NCBI RefSeq assembly: GCF_022808615.1
Contig: NZ_JAKZKS010000007.1
Coordinates: 62,001 to 126,000 of the forward strand
DNA from: Bacillus sp. FJAT-47783
Lineage (GTDB): Bacteria; Bacillota; Bacilli; Bacillales; Aeribacillaceae
Reading direction: 5' to 3'
DNA length: 64,000 nt
The translations under genes were made by a program, and so were the position numbers. Positions 29,047-37,385 of the stretch are shown one piece after another. The notes beneath the pieces were generated by a model. The model saw nothing but the letters and a program-made list of their open reading frames with translations, ran no database searches and had not been told where the DNA came from. The first letter of the stretch is position 1; the number at the start of each line of letters is the position of its first letter.

Positions 29047-29071
29047 AGGGCGACTTATTTAGTCACCCTTT
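29047..29071 (-). terminator. Hairpin after gapB
   Basis: AAGGGTGACT/AGTCGCCCTT stem (one G-T pair) with a five-base loop, just after the gapB stop; no T-run follows, so readthrough into speD is likely. Confidence 0.5.
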
Positions 29072-29076
29072 TCCTC

Positions 29077-30099
29077 TCAAACCGTCGTTAAGTTTTTTAG
29101 TTTGGAAGCAACCATTTTCGTCAAGTCTACGACACGGCAAGAATAACCCCATTCGTTATCATACCATGCTAACACTTTTACTTTTCGTTCTCCCATCACC
29201 ATTGTCGTTAAACCGTCAATTGTTGCCGAAAACTCATTTGTATTATAATCAATGGAAACTAAAGGTTCTGACGAGAAGTCTAAAATTCCTTTAAGCTCTC
29301 CTCGAGACGCTGTAATAAACGCTTCATTTACCTCTTCAGCCGTTACCTCTCTCTTTAAGTCCACAACTAAATCAACTAATGATACATTTGTTGTAGGAAC
29401 ACGTAAAGCAAGTCCATGTAATTTTCCTTTTAATTGCGGAAGTACTAATGATAATGCTTTTGCTGCACCCGTCGTCGTTGGAATGATGGATTGACCGCAT
29501 GCACGAGCACGACGTAAATCTTTATGTGGGTTATCAATATTTTTTTGATCATTTGTATAAGCATGAACCGTTGTCATTAAACCGTTTTCAATTCCAAACT
29601 GCTCATCTAATACTTTTGCAACTGGAGCTAAACAGTTCGTTGTACAAGATGCATTTGAAATAATGACATGTTTATCTTGATCATATTGATCTTCGTTTAC
29701 ACCCATAACGATTGTTACGTCTTCATTTTTCCCTGGTGCTGTTAAAATTACTTTTTTAGCCCCAGCTTCAACATGCATCATTGCTTTATCACGTGCATTA
29801 AATTTACCTGTAGCTTCAATGACGATATCAATATTTAATTCTTTCCAAGGAAGCTCGCGCGGATCACGATTATTTAATAACAACACTTTCTGTCCATTAA
29901 CAAGTAAATGGTCATCGTTTGGAATAACTTCTCCTTCAAACTTCCCATGATTTGTATCATATTTTATTAAATGCGCTAACGTTTCTGCAGGATAGCTCGC
30001 ATTAATGGCAACAATATTTAAATCCTCTTCAAGAATTGCTTTACGAAATACCATTCTTCCAATTCGTCCAAATCCATTTATCGCGACTTTAGCTTTCAT
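29077..30099 (-). CDS. gapB: NADP-dependent glyceraldehyde-3-phosphate dehydrogenase (gluconeogenic)
   Basis: 340 residues, the length of B. subtilis GapB. The Rossmann start KVAINGFGRIGRMVF, the catalytic SNASCTTNCLAPVAK (Cys near residue 153) and the C-terminal WYDNEWGYS are present. The position beside speD and coaE, and the CcpN boxes upstream, identify it as the anabolic GapB rather than glycolytic GapA; GapB works in gluconeogenesis with preference for NADP. AAGGGGATAT precedes the ATG. Confidence 0.94.
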   Translation of the reverse strand: MKAKVAINGFGRIGRMVFRKAILEEDLNIVAINASYPAETLAHLIKYDTNHGKFEGEVIPNDDHLLVNGQKVLLLNNRDPRELPWKELNIDIVIEATGKFNARDKAMMHVEAGAKKVILTAPGKNEDVTIVMGVNEDQYDQDKHVIISNASCTTNCLAPVAKVLDEQFGIENGLMTTVHAYTNDQKNIDNPHKDLRRARACGQSIIPTTTGAAKALSLVLPQLKGKLHGLALRVPTTNVSLVDLVVDLKREVTAEEVNEAFITASRGELKGILDFSSEPLVSIDYNTNEFSATIDGLTTMVMGERKVKVLAWYDNEWGYSCRVVDLTKMVASKLKNLTTV

Positions 30100-30120
30100 A
30101 TATATCCCCTTCCAGCTAAT

Positions 30121-30131
30121 TGTGTTATACT
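30121..30131 (+). promoter_or_regulatory. CcpN operator, proximal site
   Basis: TGTGTTATACT matches the CcpN consensus TRTGHYATAYW at every position, on the plus strand, 22 bases upstream of the gapB ATG and probably near the transcription start. Confidence 0.75.
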
Positions 30132-30153
30132 TTTAAAACACTTTCTGATAAAC

Positions 30154-30164
30154 AGTATATCATA
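30154..30164 (-). promoter_or_regulatory. CcpN operator, distal site
   Basis: TATGATATACT on the minus strand is a second full match to TRTGHYATAYW, 33 bases from the first site. Two CcpN sites upstream of gapB are known in B. subtilis, where CcpN represses gluconeogenic genes when ATP is high. Confidence 0.8.
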
Positions 30165-30223
30165 TTGATTTAAAAATGGAATAATAAAATTAAATATTTT
30201 TTTATAAACTACAATTTTAGGCT

Positions 30224-30256
30224 AAAAAAAGAGTCCACTTTTATAAAGTGAACTTT
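30224..30256 (-). terminator. Terminator of coaE
   Basis: Minus strand AGTTCACTT/AAAGTGGACT stem followed by CTTTTTTT, 23 bases after the coaE stop; also T-rich in the other direction. Confidence 0.85.
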
Positions 30257-30278
30257 TTTACGCTTTAGTATCCATTAT

Positions 30279-30893
30279 TTAACGAGACGTTGATGATTGA
30301 ACCCCCCACTTATCAAGGATCTTCATTAATTGTTGTTTCGTCTCATCGAGAGAACCGTTGTTATCAATAACTTCATCAGCCTTTTCAGCTTTTTCTTTAA
30401 GGGGCATTTGCGCATTGATACGGGCTAACGCTTCTTCCTTTGTAAATCCATTTCTTTTCATTAATCGATCGAGCTGTGTTTGTTCATCGACATAGACTAC
30501 AAGAATTTTTTCCACAAAATGTGTCAGCTTACTTTCAAACAGGAGTGGGATATCTAATACGATAAGCGGTTCACCTTTTTCAACGTACATTTGTTGTTTA
30601 CGCTTCATTTCAGAACGAACAGCAGGGTGAACAATTTCATTTAACTGTTTCCTCTTTGTTTCATCTTGAAAAATAATGGAACCAAGCTTGGCACGATCAA
30701 TCGTTTTATCCTTCTGTAAAATTTCATTTCCAAACGTGTCTACAATTTTTAAATAAGCAGGCTCGCCAATAGACACGACATCCCTTGCGATATTATCTGC
30801 ATCAACAATTGGAATAGACATTTCTTTCATCATGTTCGCTACAGTACTTTTACCACTTGCAATACTTCCGGTTAATCCAACAATTAGGGACAT
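30279..30893 (-). CDS. coaE: Dephospho-CoA kinase
   Basis: About 204 residues (B. subtilis CoaE, 197). The P-loop GLTGSIASGKST lies at the N-terminus, followed by VDADNIARDVV, PLLFE and the LID-type RLMKRNGFTKEEA. It phosphorylates dephospho-CoA in the last step of CoA synthesis. The ATG at 30893 is chosen: GGAG lies 13 bases before it, and the frame upstream overlaps ytaF without homology. The start overlaps closely with the end of ytaF (24 bases apart), giving the order polA-mutM-ytaF-coaE as in B. subtilis. Confidence 0.93.
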   Translation of the reverse strand: MSLIVGLTGSIASGKSTVANMMKEMSIPIVDADNIARDVVSIGEPAYLKIVDTFGNEILQKDKTIDRAKLGSIIFQDETKRKQLNEIVHPAVRSEMKRKQQMYVEKGEPLIVLDIPLLFESKLTHFVEKILVVYVDEQTQLDRLMKRNGFTKEEALARINAQMPLKEKAEKADEVIDNNGSLDETKQQLMKILDKWGVQSSTSR

Positions 30894-30916
30894 CGATGCT
30901 TCCAGCTCCTCTCCTA

Positions 30917-31558
30917 TTACATCTTTAATATGCCAATTAAAATAAGGATAAGCCCAGGTAACCACGTTATCTTTTCAACAAACGATATTTTTGAAAAAAC
31001 ATGACCCATTTGTATGCCGACATACACAAATAAAGAACTCATCGTAGCCACAAGAACGGCCATATAAAGCGGTGGATATCCAAGTAATGCCGCACCAATA
31101 CCTGCACCGAATGCATCTAAAGATAAGGCAACACCTAAAAGCAGCGCTTCTATGCCCGTAATTGTACCTGACTTATCCATATCAGCAGTTGTTGGCTTTT
31201 GTAAAATTTGAATGACAACACCAATCGATTTAATTTCCACATTTAAAATCGTCTTTTCGTGCGTCTTATCCTCATGATCTTCTTGTTCATTTGACTGAAA
31301 AAATTGATACAAAACCCACGCACCAATCAAAATTAAAATAAAACCACCTAAACGCTCTGTTAAAACGGCTGGTAACATGTTTTGTAGCAGTTGGCCGACC
31401 ATCATTGCGGCAAGTAGTGTAATAGCAGAACAACACGCAATGACAACAATCGACTTAAACGGTATTTTTAATGTTCTTAATCCATACGTCAGTCCTACAG
31501 AAAAACTATCTAGGCTGACGGCCAATGCCAAAAGAATAAGAGACGTGTATTGTATCAA
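30917..31558 (-). CDS. ytaF: MntP-like sporulation membrane protein YtaF
   Basis: A 213-residue protein with about six hydrophobic helices and the repeated ALAVSLDSFSVGLTYGL / LLGVALSLDAFGAGIGAAL segments typical of the MntP/YtaF family. The aspartates in these helices resemble the manganese-exporter family, but transport has not been shown for YtaF. A charged loop (about residues 70-100, NEQEDHEDKTHEKT) lies in the middle. It sits between mutM and coaE as in B. subtilis. Confidence 0.85.
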   Translation of the reverse strand: MIQYTSLILLALAVSLDSFSVGLTYGLRTLKIPFKSIVVIACCSAITLLAAMMVGQLLQNMLPAVLTERLGGFILILIGAWVLYQFFQSNEQEDHEDKTHEKTILNVEIKSIGVVIQILQKPTTADMDKSGTITGIEALLLGVALSLDAFGAGIGAALLGYPPLYMAVLVATMSSLFVYVGIQMGHVFSKISFVEKITWLPGLILILIGILKM

Positions 31559-31649
31559 TTTTTATCGCCCCTTCCAATCCAATTAATAACATAGTATATT
31601 GTGACGACAAAAAAAATGTTCATCGGACATCAGAAAGGACTGATTATGG

Positions 31650-32474
31650 TTATTTTTGACAATTGATACAATAATGTGTTCCTCGGCCGCCTACTACCGT
31701 TTTACGGATGACCGCTCCACATCGTTTACACGGTTCTTCTTCTCTTCCATATACGTATAAGCTAAGCTGAAACATACCAATTTGCCCTTGTGTATTTACA
31801 TAAGAACGAACCGTACTTCCTCCCTTTTCTACAGACTCTTTTAATGTTTCGATTATTTGTTCCCGTAATAGTACTAATTCTTCATCACGAATATCCTTTG
31901 CTAATCGTTCCGGATGGATGTTCGCACGGAACAGTGCTTCATCGACATAAATATTTCCTAAACCTGCTACAACTGTTTGATCCAACAAAACTGGCTTTAT
32001 TTTCCTTTGTGTTGAGGCGAGTTTTTCTTTGAAGTACTCTAGTGTAAATTGGTCAGAAAACGGCTCTGGACCTAATTGAGATAGCGGAAGCTCGTTTTCT
32101 TCCTCCCCTTTCTTGAAAAGATGCATTGTCCCAAACTTTCGAACATCTTTATATCGTAATTCTGTCCCATCCGTAAACGTAAAAATTACGTGAGTATGTT
32201 TTTCAACAGGATCCTCTTTAGAAAAATAACCGTATTTCCCTTCCATACGTAAATGGGATAGAAAAACGTAATCATCTAGATAAAATATTAAATATTTACC
32301 TTTTCTCCCAATTTGTCGAATCGTTTGGCCTTTTAGTAGGAAACAAAATGTTTCCACGGGATGGGGCCCTTTAATGAGGTTTGGCCAATTTACCGTAACG
32401 TGTTCAATTGTTTTTTCCTTTACGAAAGCAAGTAGCGTTTTTCGGATGGTTTCAACCTCTGGTAGTTCAGGCAT
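31650..32474 (-). CDS. mutM: Formamidopyrimidine-DNA glycosylase (Fpg)
   Basis: 274 residues. The N-terminal PELPEVETIRK carries the catalytic proline and glutamate, GRKGKYLIF the conserved lysine, and the C-terminus has the zinc finger CKRCG...CINCQK. It removes 8-oxoguanine and formamidopyrimidines and nicks the strand. AGGTGAAGGTCAG precedes the ATG. It lies 61 bases after polA and is likely co-transcribed. Confidence 0.96.
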   Translation of the reverse strand: MPELPEVETIRKTLLAFVKEKTIEHVTVNWPNLIKGPHPVETFCFLLKGQTIRQIGRKGKYLIFYLDDYVFLSHLRMEGKYGYFSKEDPVEKHTHVIFTFTDGTELRYKDVRKFGTMHLFKKGEEENELPLSQLGPEPFSDQFTLEYFKEKLASTQRKIKPVLLDQTVVAGLGNIYVDEALFRANIHPERLAKDIRDEELVLLREQIIETLKESVEKGGSTVRSYVNTQGQIGMFQLSLYVYGREEEPCKRCGAVIRKTVVGGRGTHYCINCQK

Positions 32475-32535
32475 CTGACCTTCACCTCGCTATTAATTAA
32501 AGAAGGCAATCTGTTCGTGAGCGATTGCACTCAAT

Positions 32536-35163
32536 TTATTTCGCCTCATACCATGATGGACCATATGAATAATCCACTTTTAACGGCACTTTTAATTGCA
32601 ACGCCTGTTCCATCACTTCGGGCACGAGTTTCTTTAACGTTTCAATTTCTTCTTTCGGTGCTTCAAAAATTAATTCATCATGCACTTGTAATAAAAGTCT
32701 CGTTTTTAAATGACGTGCTTTTAACTCTTCAGCCATATGAATCATCGCTACTTTAATAATGTCAGCTGCGCTTCCTTGAATTGGAGTATTCATGGCCGTA
32801 CGTTCTGCAAAGCTTCGAACATTAAAATTCCTACTTGTTATTTCTGGAATATAACGTCGACGTTGCATCAAAGTCGTTACATATCCTTTTTGCTTTGCTT
32901 CCTGAATGATTTCATCCATATATTCTTTAACACCTTTAAAGCTATTAAAATAACGTTTAATAAACTCTCCCGCTTCTTTTCGCGTTATTCCTAAGTTTTG
33001 CGACAAACCATAATCGCTAATGCCGTATACGATTCCGAAGTTTACAGCTTTCGCTTGTCTTCTCATGTGATCCGTTACATCCTCTTCGCTTACATGAAAA
33101 ACGTCCATAGCTGTTTTCGTGTGGATGTCCAAATCTTGACGGAACGCTTCAATGAGATTTTCATCCCCAGAAATATGAGCTAATACACGCAATTCGATTT
33201 GAGAATAATCTGCTGCAAACATGACCCAATCCTTTTCAGATGGGACAAAAGCTTCACGAATTTTCCTCCCTTCTTCTAATCGGATTGGAATGTTTTGTAA
33301 GTTTGGATCTGTAGAACTTAACCGCCCTGTCTGTGTTAACGCTTGATTAAATCGTGTATGCACTTTACCGGTGTCTCCATGAACAACTTTTAATAGTCCT
33401 TCAATATAGGTTGATTGAAGCTTGCCGAGATGACGATAATGAAGAATTAGTTCAACCATTTCATGTTCATCTTTTAGCTTCTCTAACACATCCGCAGAAG
33501 TTGAATAGCCTGTTTTCGTTTTTTTAATGACCGGGAGCTTAAGTTTTTCGAATAATATTACTCCGAGCTGTTTCGGTGAATTAATATTAAACGATTCTCC
33601 CGCAAGCTCGTGAATTTTTTGCTCTAATAACTGCAACTGTTCATTTAATTCTTTTCCCATTCGTTTTAATCGATCAATATCTACACGAACACCTGTTACT
33701 TCCATTTCAGCTAAAATCTTCGAAAGTGGCAGTTCAAGATCCCGAAATAAATCGTATTGCTCGTTTTCTTTTAGTTCTTTATCTAATTTCTCTTGTAGTC
33801 GATAGACGACATATGCTTTTCTTGCAATGTGCTCTGCTAGCGTAGCTTCATCTGGTACGTGCCTTTTTGCTCCTTTTCCATAAATAGCTTCGTCGGATTG
33901 GACAATCTTCAGCTCATGTTCGCTTGCAATTAACGATAAATCATCGGACGAAAGAGATGGATTTAAAATATAGGAAGAAATTAATACATCAAATTCAATC
34001 CCCTTTAGATCAATACCCTTCCACTTTAACGAGACGAGTGCTTTTTTTCCGTCGTAAACGACTTTTCGCATTCTTTCATCTTGTACCCATTCTTTAAAAT
34101 CACTTGATTCGAGCGCAACTTGAGCTGGTATAAAGAAATTCCCCTTTTCATTTGCAATACCGAATCCAATAATTTTGCCAAGATGATAATTTTCTTCAAG
34201 CATCTCAACGATAAACGCGGCATCACTCGTTAACACATCGCTTGATACTTCACGCACAATTTCGAATGGAATGTCCTTTACTTCTTCTGATTTCTCCATT
34301 TCCACACCGAGTTTTTCCAACAACGAGCTAAACCCTAGCTCTTTATAAATTTTTGATACAGCCTTTACGTCATATCCTTCATACGATAAGTCGTCTACCG
34401 ATATCGTTACAGGCGCCTCACAATTAATTGTTGCTAACTCTTTACTCATGATGGCTAAATCTTTATTCTCTTGAAGCTTTTCCTTTAATTTCTTGCCACT
34501 AACTTCTTCAATGGACTGTAACAATGTTTCTACGTTTCCAAATTGCTTTAAAAGTTTTATAGCTGTTTTTTCACCGACTCCAGGAACCCCCGGAATATTA
34601 TCGGAGCTATCCCCCATTAACCCTTTCATATCAATAATTTGCAAAGGGGTTAACCCATATTTTTCCTTAATCGTATCAGGTGTGTAATCATCTACATCCG
34701 TAATACCTTTTCGCGTAATCGATACGGTTATATTTTTTGTTGCTAACTGGGTTAAATCTTTATCTCCCGAAATAATTTTTACTTCAAAGTCATCTTGCTC
34801 TGCTTTTTTTGCGAGAGTACCAATAATATCGTCCGCTTCATAATTTTCAAGCTCATATCTGGATATGTTATACGCATCGAGCAATTCACGAATGAACGGA
34901 AATTGTTCAGACAGTTCTGGTGGTGTTTTTTGTCTTCCCCCTTTATACTCTTTATACGTGTTGTGGCGGAATGTCGTCTTTCCAGCATCAAATGCAACGA
35001 GTAAGTGGGTTGGATTTTCTTCTTCTAAAATCTTCGTTAAAATGTTCGTAAATCCATAAATAGCATTTGTATGTATTCCTTTATCATTATTTAATAATGG
35101 AAGAGCAAAAAAAGCCCGATAGGCTATACTATTTCCATCAATGAGTACAAGTTTTTTTGTCAC
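32536..35163 (-). CDS. polA: DNA polymerase I
   Basis: About 875 residues. The 5'-3' exonuclease domain (1-290) includes GLMGDSSDNIPGVPGVGEKTA. The middle domain (about 300-465) has lost the DxE, NxxxD and YxxxD motifs of a 3'-5' exonuclease, as in other Bacillus Pol I. The polymerase domain has motif A DYSQIELRVLAHISGD, motif B RRQAKAVNFGIVYG and motif C QVHDELIFE. It removes primers and fills gaps. The GTG at 35163 is the better start (GGAGG seven bases before it); the ATG at 35178 overlaps that ribosome site. Confidence 0.95.
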   Translation of the reverse strand: MTKKLVLIDGNSIAYRAFFALPLLNNDKGIHTNAIYGFTNILTKILEEENPTHLLVAFDAGKTTFRHNTYKEYKGGRQKTPPELSEQFPFIRELLDAYNISRYELENYEADDIIGTLAKKAEQDDFEVKIISGDKDLTQLATKNITVSITRKGITDVDDYTPDTIKEKYGLTPLQIIDMKGLMGDSSDNIPGVPGVGEKTAIKLLKQFGNVETLLQSIEEVSGKKLKEKLQENKDLAIMSKELATINCEAPVTISVDDLSYEGYDVKAVSKIYKELGFSSLLEKLGVEMEKSEEVKDIPFEIVREVSSDVLTSDAAFIVEMLEENYHLGKIIGFGIANEKGNFFIPAQVALESSDFKEWVQDERMRKVVYDGKKALVSLKWKGIDLKGIEFDVLISSYILNPSLSSDDLSLIASEHELKIVQSDEAIYGKGAKRHVPDEATLAEHIARKAYVVYRLQEKLDKELKENEQYDLFRDLELPLSKILAEMEVTGVRVDIDRLKRMGKELNEQLQLLEQKIHELAGESFNINSPKQLGVILFEKLKLPVIKKTKTGYSTSADVLEKLKDEHEMVELILHYRHLGKLQSTYIEGLLKVVHGDTGKVHTRFNQALTQTGRLSSTDPNLQNIPIRLEEGRKIREAFVPSEKDWVMFAADYSQIELRVLAHISGDENLIEAFRQDLDIHTKTAMDVFHVSEEDVTDHMRRQAKAVNFGIVYGISDYGLSQNLGITRKEAGEFIKRYFNSFKGVKEYMDEIIQEAKQKGYVTTLMQRRRYIPEITSRNFNVRSFAERTAMNTPIQGSAADIIKVAMIHMAEELKARHLKTRLLLQVHDELIFEAPKEEIETLKKLVPEVMEQALQLKVPLKVDYSYGPSWYEAK

Positions 35164-35220
35164 AAAGGTTCCTCCCATTTCATAAAGTTTGTATTATGTA
35201 TTTGACATTATGTTCAAAGT

Positions 35221-35279
35221 AAAAAGCCATGCTGTTCCTCTATTCTATCATGAGAATGAATAGAAAGAAAAAGCATGGC
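35221..35279 (-). terminator. Terminator of hflK-hflC
   Basis: Minus strand GCCATGCT ... AGCATGGC stem followed by TTTTT; the long loop holds a second stem CTATTC/GAATAG, making a two-tier structure. It begins nine bases after the hflC stop. Confidence 0.8.
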
Positions 35280-35287
35280 AAGTCTTA

Positions 35288-36220
35288 TCAGTTTTCTTCG
35301 CCCATTAATATTTTGGCATATGGAGAATCGAACGGGATGATAAGTACCGTTTCTTCATCAATGGTTTTCTTATACGATTCTAATGTTCTAAAAAGGCTAT
35401 AGAAGTTGGCATCTTTTGAATAAGCTTCATTATAGGTTTTTGCTGCCGCTTCTTCCCCTTCTCCTCGAATACGGTTCGCTTCTGCCTCTGCTTTTGCAAG
35501 CATTTCTTTTACTTGACGGTCTGTTTCAGCAATGATTCGATTTTTTCCGGCATCCCCCATTGATAAATACTCTTGTGCTTTCGATTCACGTTCAGAAATC
35601 ATACGGGTAAAGACAGATTTTTCGTTTTCTTCCGGTAAGTCCGTTCGTTTCATGCGAACATCTGTTACAACAATCCCGTAATTGTTTTTCTGAAGCAATT
35701 CATTTACAATTTTTGTTACTTTATCATTAATGCTTCCTCGTGATGACTTTTCGTCATTAATAATTTCATCATAATTTAATTTCCCTAGTTCTGAACGCAC
35801 TGTCGAGAAAATAAACTCAGACATTTTCGCTTCTGCATTTACAACATTTCTTGCATTCGAAATCATTTTTTTCGGGTCTTCAATTCGCCAAACCGCATAG
35901 TTATCAATCAAAATTCGCTTTTTATCTTTCGTATTAATCTCAGCTTCTTCTACATCGTATGTCATTTGATATTTAGGCAAAGATTCAGCAGATTGAATAA
36001 AAGGGATTTTATAATTTAAACCAGGTTCTTTTATAATCCGAACAACCTCTCCAAATTGCCTGATTACTTTATATTCGTTTTCTTTTACAATAAAAAGGTT
36101 ACTAAAAACAAAGATTGCAATGACAATGAAAATCACAACGGCAATACTAGATCGTGTATATTTTTTCCAATTAAATTTATCTTTTGATTTCTCCATATCG
36201 ATTACATTATTATTGCCCAT
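35288..36220 (-). CDS. hflC: FtsH protease modulator HflC
   Basis: About 310 residues: a short basic N-terminus, one membrane helix (about residues 23-42), then an SPFH/band-7 domain (FIVKENEYKVIRQFGEVV onward) and a coiled coil (about 220-270) rich in Ala-Glu. With HflK it forms a membrane ring around FtsH that limits proteolysis. The ATG at 36220 overlaps the last 11 bases of hflK and has AGGAAG upstream; two GTG codons just before are alternatives. B. subtilis 168 has polA directly beside phoR, so hflKC is extra here. Confidence 0.9.
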   Translation of the reverse strand: MGNNNVIDMEKSKDKFNWKKYTRSSIAVVIFIVIAIFVFSNLFIVKENEYKVIRQFGEVVRIIKEPGLNYKIPFIQSAESLPKYQMTYDVEEAEINTKDKKRILIDNYAVWRIEDPKKMISNARNVVNAEAKMSEFIFSTVRSELGKLNYDEIINDEKSSRGSINDKVTKIVNELLQKNNYGIVVTDVRMKRTDLPEENEKSVFTRMISERESKAQEYLSMGDAGKNRIIAETDRQVKEMLAKAEAEANRIRGEGEEAAAKTYNEAYSKDANFYSLFRTLESYKKTIDEETVLIIPFDSPYAKILMGEEN

Positions 36221-37184
36221 TCCCACCACTTCCTTCCTGAGGAGCTACAGGTGCTGTTTCCGGTTTTTGCATTTGTGTAATCGGGAAATATTTCATCGTA
36301 TTTCCGTCATCTTTCATAATATAAATTTTGGCATTAGGCATCACTTCATCAATGGTTTCTAAAATAATACGTTTTTTCGTAATTTCAGGGGCATTTTTAT
36401 ACTCATTATATAAAGCATTAAAGAGTGCAACATCTCCTTTTGCTGCTTCAATACGAGCCGCTTTATCACCAAGCGCTTTAGAAATAATCGCATCTTTTTC
36501 CCCTTCAGCTTCTTTCGTTCGCTTATTTTTATATTTGTTTGCTTCATTTATTTTTGTGTTCATCGTTTCGCGGGCATCTGTCACATTCGTAAATGCCTTT
36601 CGGACATCATCATTCGGTAAATCTACATCTTGAAGCTTAACGGCTAAAATGGAGATTCCTACATCATACTTTTCCATTAACGATGTTAACAATTCTTGAA
36701 CGTTTGCTTCAATCTCTACTTTTCCGGATGTAAGGGCATCATCAATTTTAGAGCTTCCAATGATACTTCTTAAACTAGCAGAAGTCGCATCAGTTAATAT
36801 TTCCTTTGGATTATCTGAATTAAACAAATATTTTCCAGGATCCGTAATTTTCCATTGAACGACCATATCTGCTAATACAATGTTTTCATCACCTGTAATC
36901 ATCTTCGTTTCCTTTGGATAAGCTTTAATTTCCCCATCTTTTTCTTCATACCCAAATTGTAAACTAAATGTTTCTTTTGATAATTTTTGGACTGATTGTA
37001 CAGGCCATGGCCATTTAAAGTGAAGACCTGGCTCACTAACATCCTCTTCTACTTTACCAAATGTAATGATGACCGCTTGTTCTGATTCATCAACCGTATA
37101 CCATGTTGTGAATGCAATAATGCCTAATAAAATGATTCCGACCGAAAAGCCAACAATGGTATAAACCTTTTTTATGCTCGTCAT
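36210..37184 (-). CDS. hflK: FtsH protease modulator HflK
   Basis: A 324-residue protein with an N-terminal membrane helix (about residues 8-29), an SPFH domain (ESEQAVIITFGKVEEDVSEP near 34-53 and GLHFKWPWPVQSV just after) and a coiled-coil tail ending in a proline/glycine-rich stretch. It is the partner of HflC, which overlaps its 3' end. AGGAGGGGTAAG precedes the ATG. A terminator separates it from phoPR upstream, so hflK-hflC is its own operon. Confidence 0.9.
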   Translation of the reverse strand: MTSIKKVYTIVGFSVGIILLGIIAFTTWYTVDESEQAVIITFGKVEEDVSEPGLHFKWPWPVQSVQKLSKETFSLQFGYEEKDGEIKAYPKETKMITGDENIVLADMVVQWKITDPGKYLFNSDNPKEILTDATSASLRSIIGSSKIDDALTSGKVEIEANVQELLTSLMEKYDVGISILAVKLQDVDLPNDDVRKAFTNVTDARETMNTKINEANKYKNKRTKEAEGEKDAIISKALGDKAARIEAAKGDVALFNALYNEYKNAPEITKKRIILETIDEVMPNAKIYIMKDDGNTMKYFPITQMQKPETAPVAPQEGSGGNGQ

Positions 37185-37257
37185 CTTACCCCTCCTATCA
37201 ATGTGCTGTCATTATTTATTACGAAATGATTTCTTTAAAGTTTCAAAAAATTTATAC

Positions 37258-37291
37258 AAAAAAAAGGACGAGAACAGTGGATGTTCTCGCC
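37258..37291 (-). terminator. Terminator of phoP-phoR
   Basis: Minus strand GGCGAGAACA/TGTTCTCGTCC stem with a five-base loop and eight T residues. Confidence 0.9.
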
Positions 37292-37385
37292 TAAACGATT
37301 GGCTCCTTGGATGAAGGGGTTTTCATCTATTATATTAACAGCTTATTATTAAGCTAAATTTAATAAGTTGTAAATATATTGTAAA

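Noticed and set aside
32536-35163. Proofreading activity in DNA polymerase I
   Set aside because: The 3'-5' exonuclease acidic motifs are missing in the middle domain, as in other Bacillus Pol I proteins.
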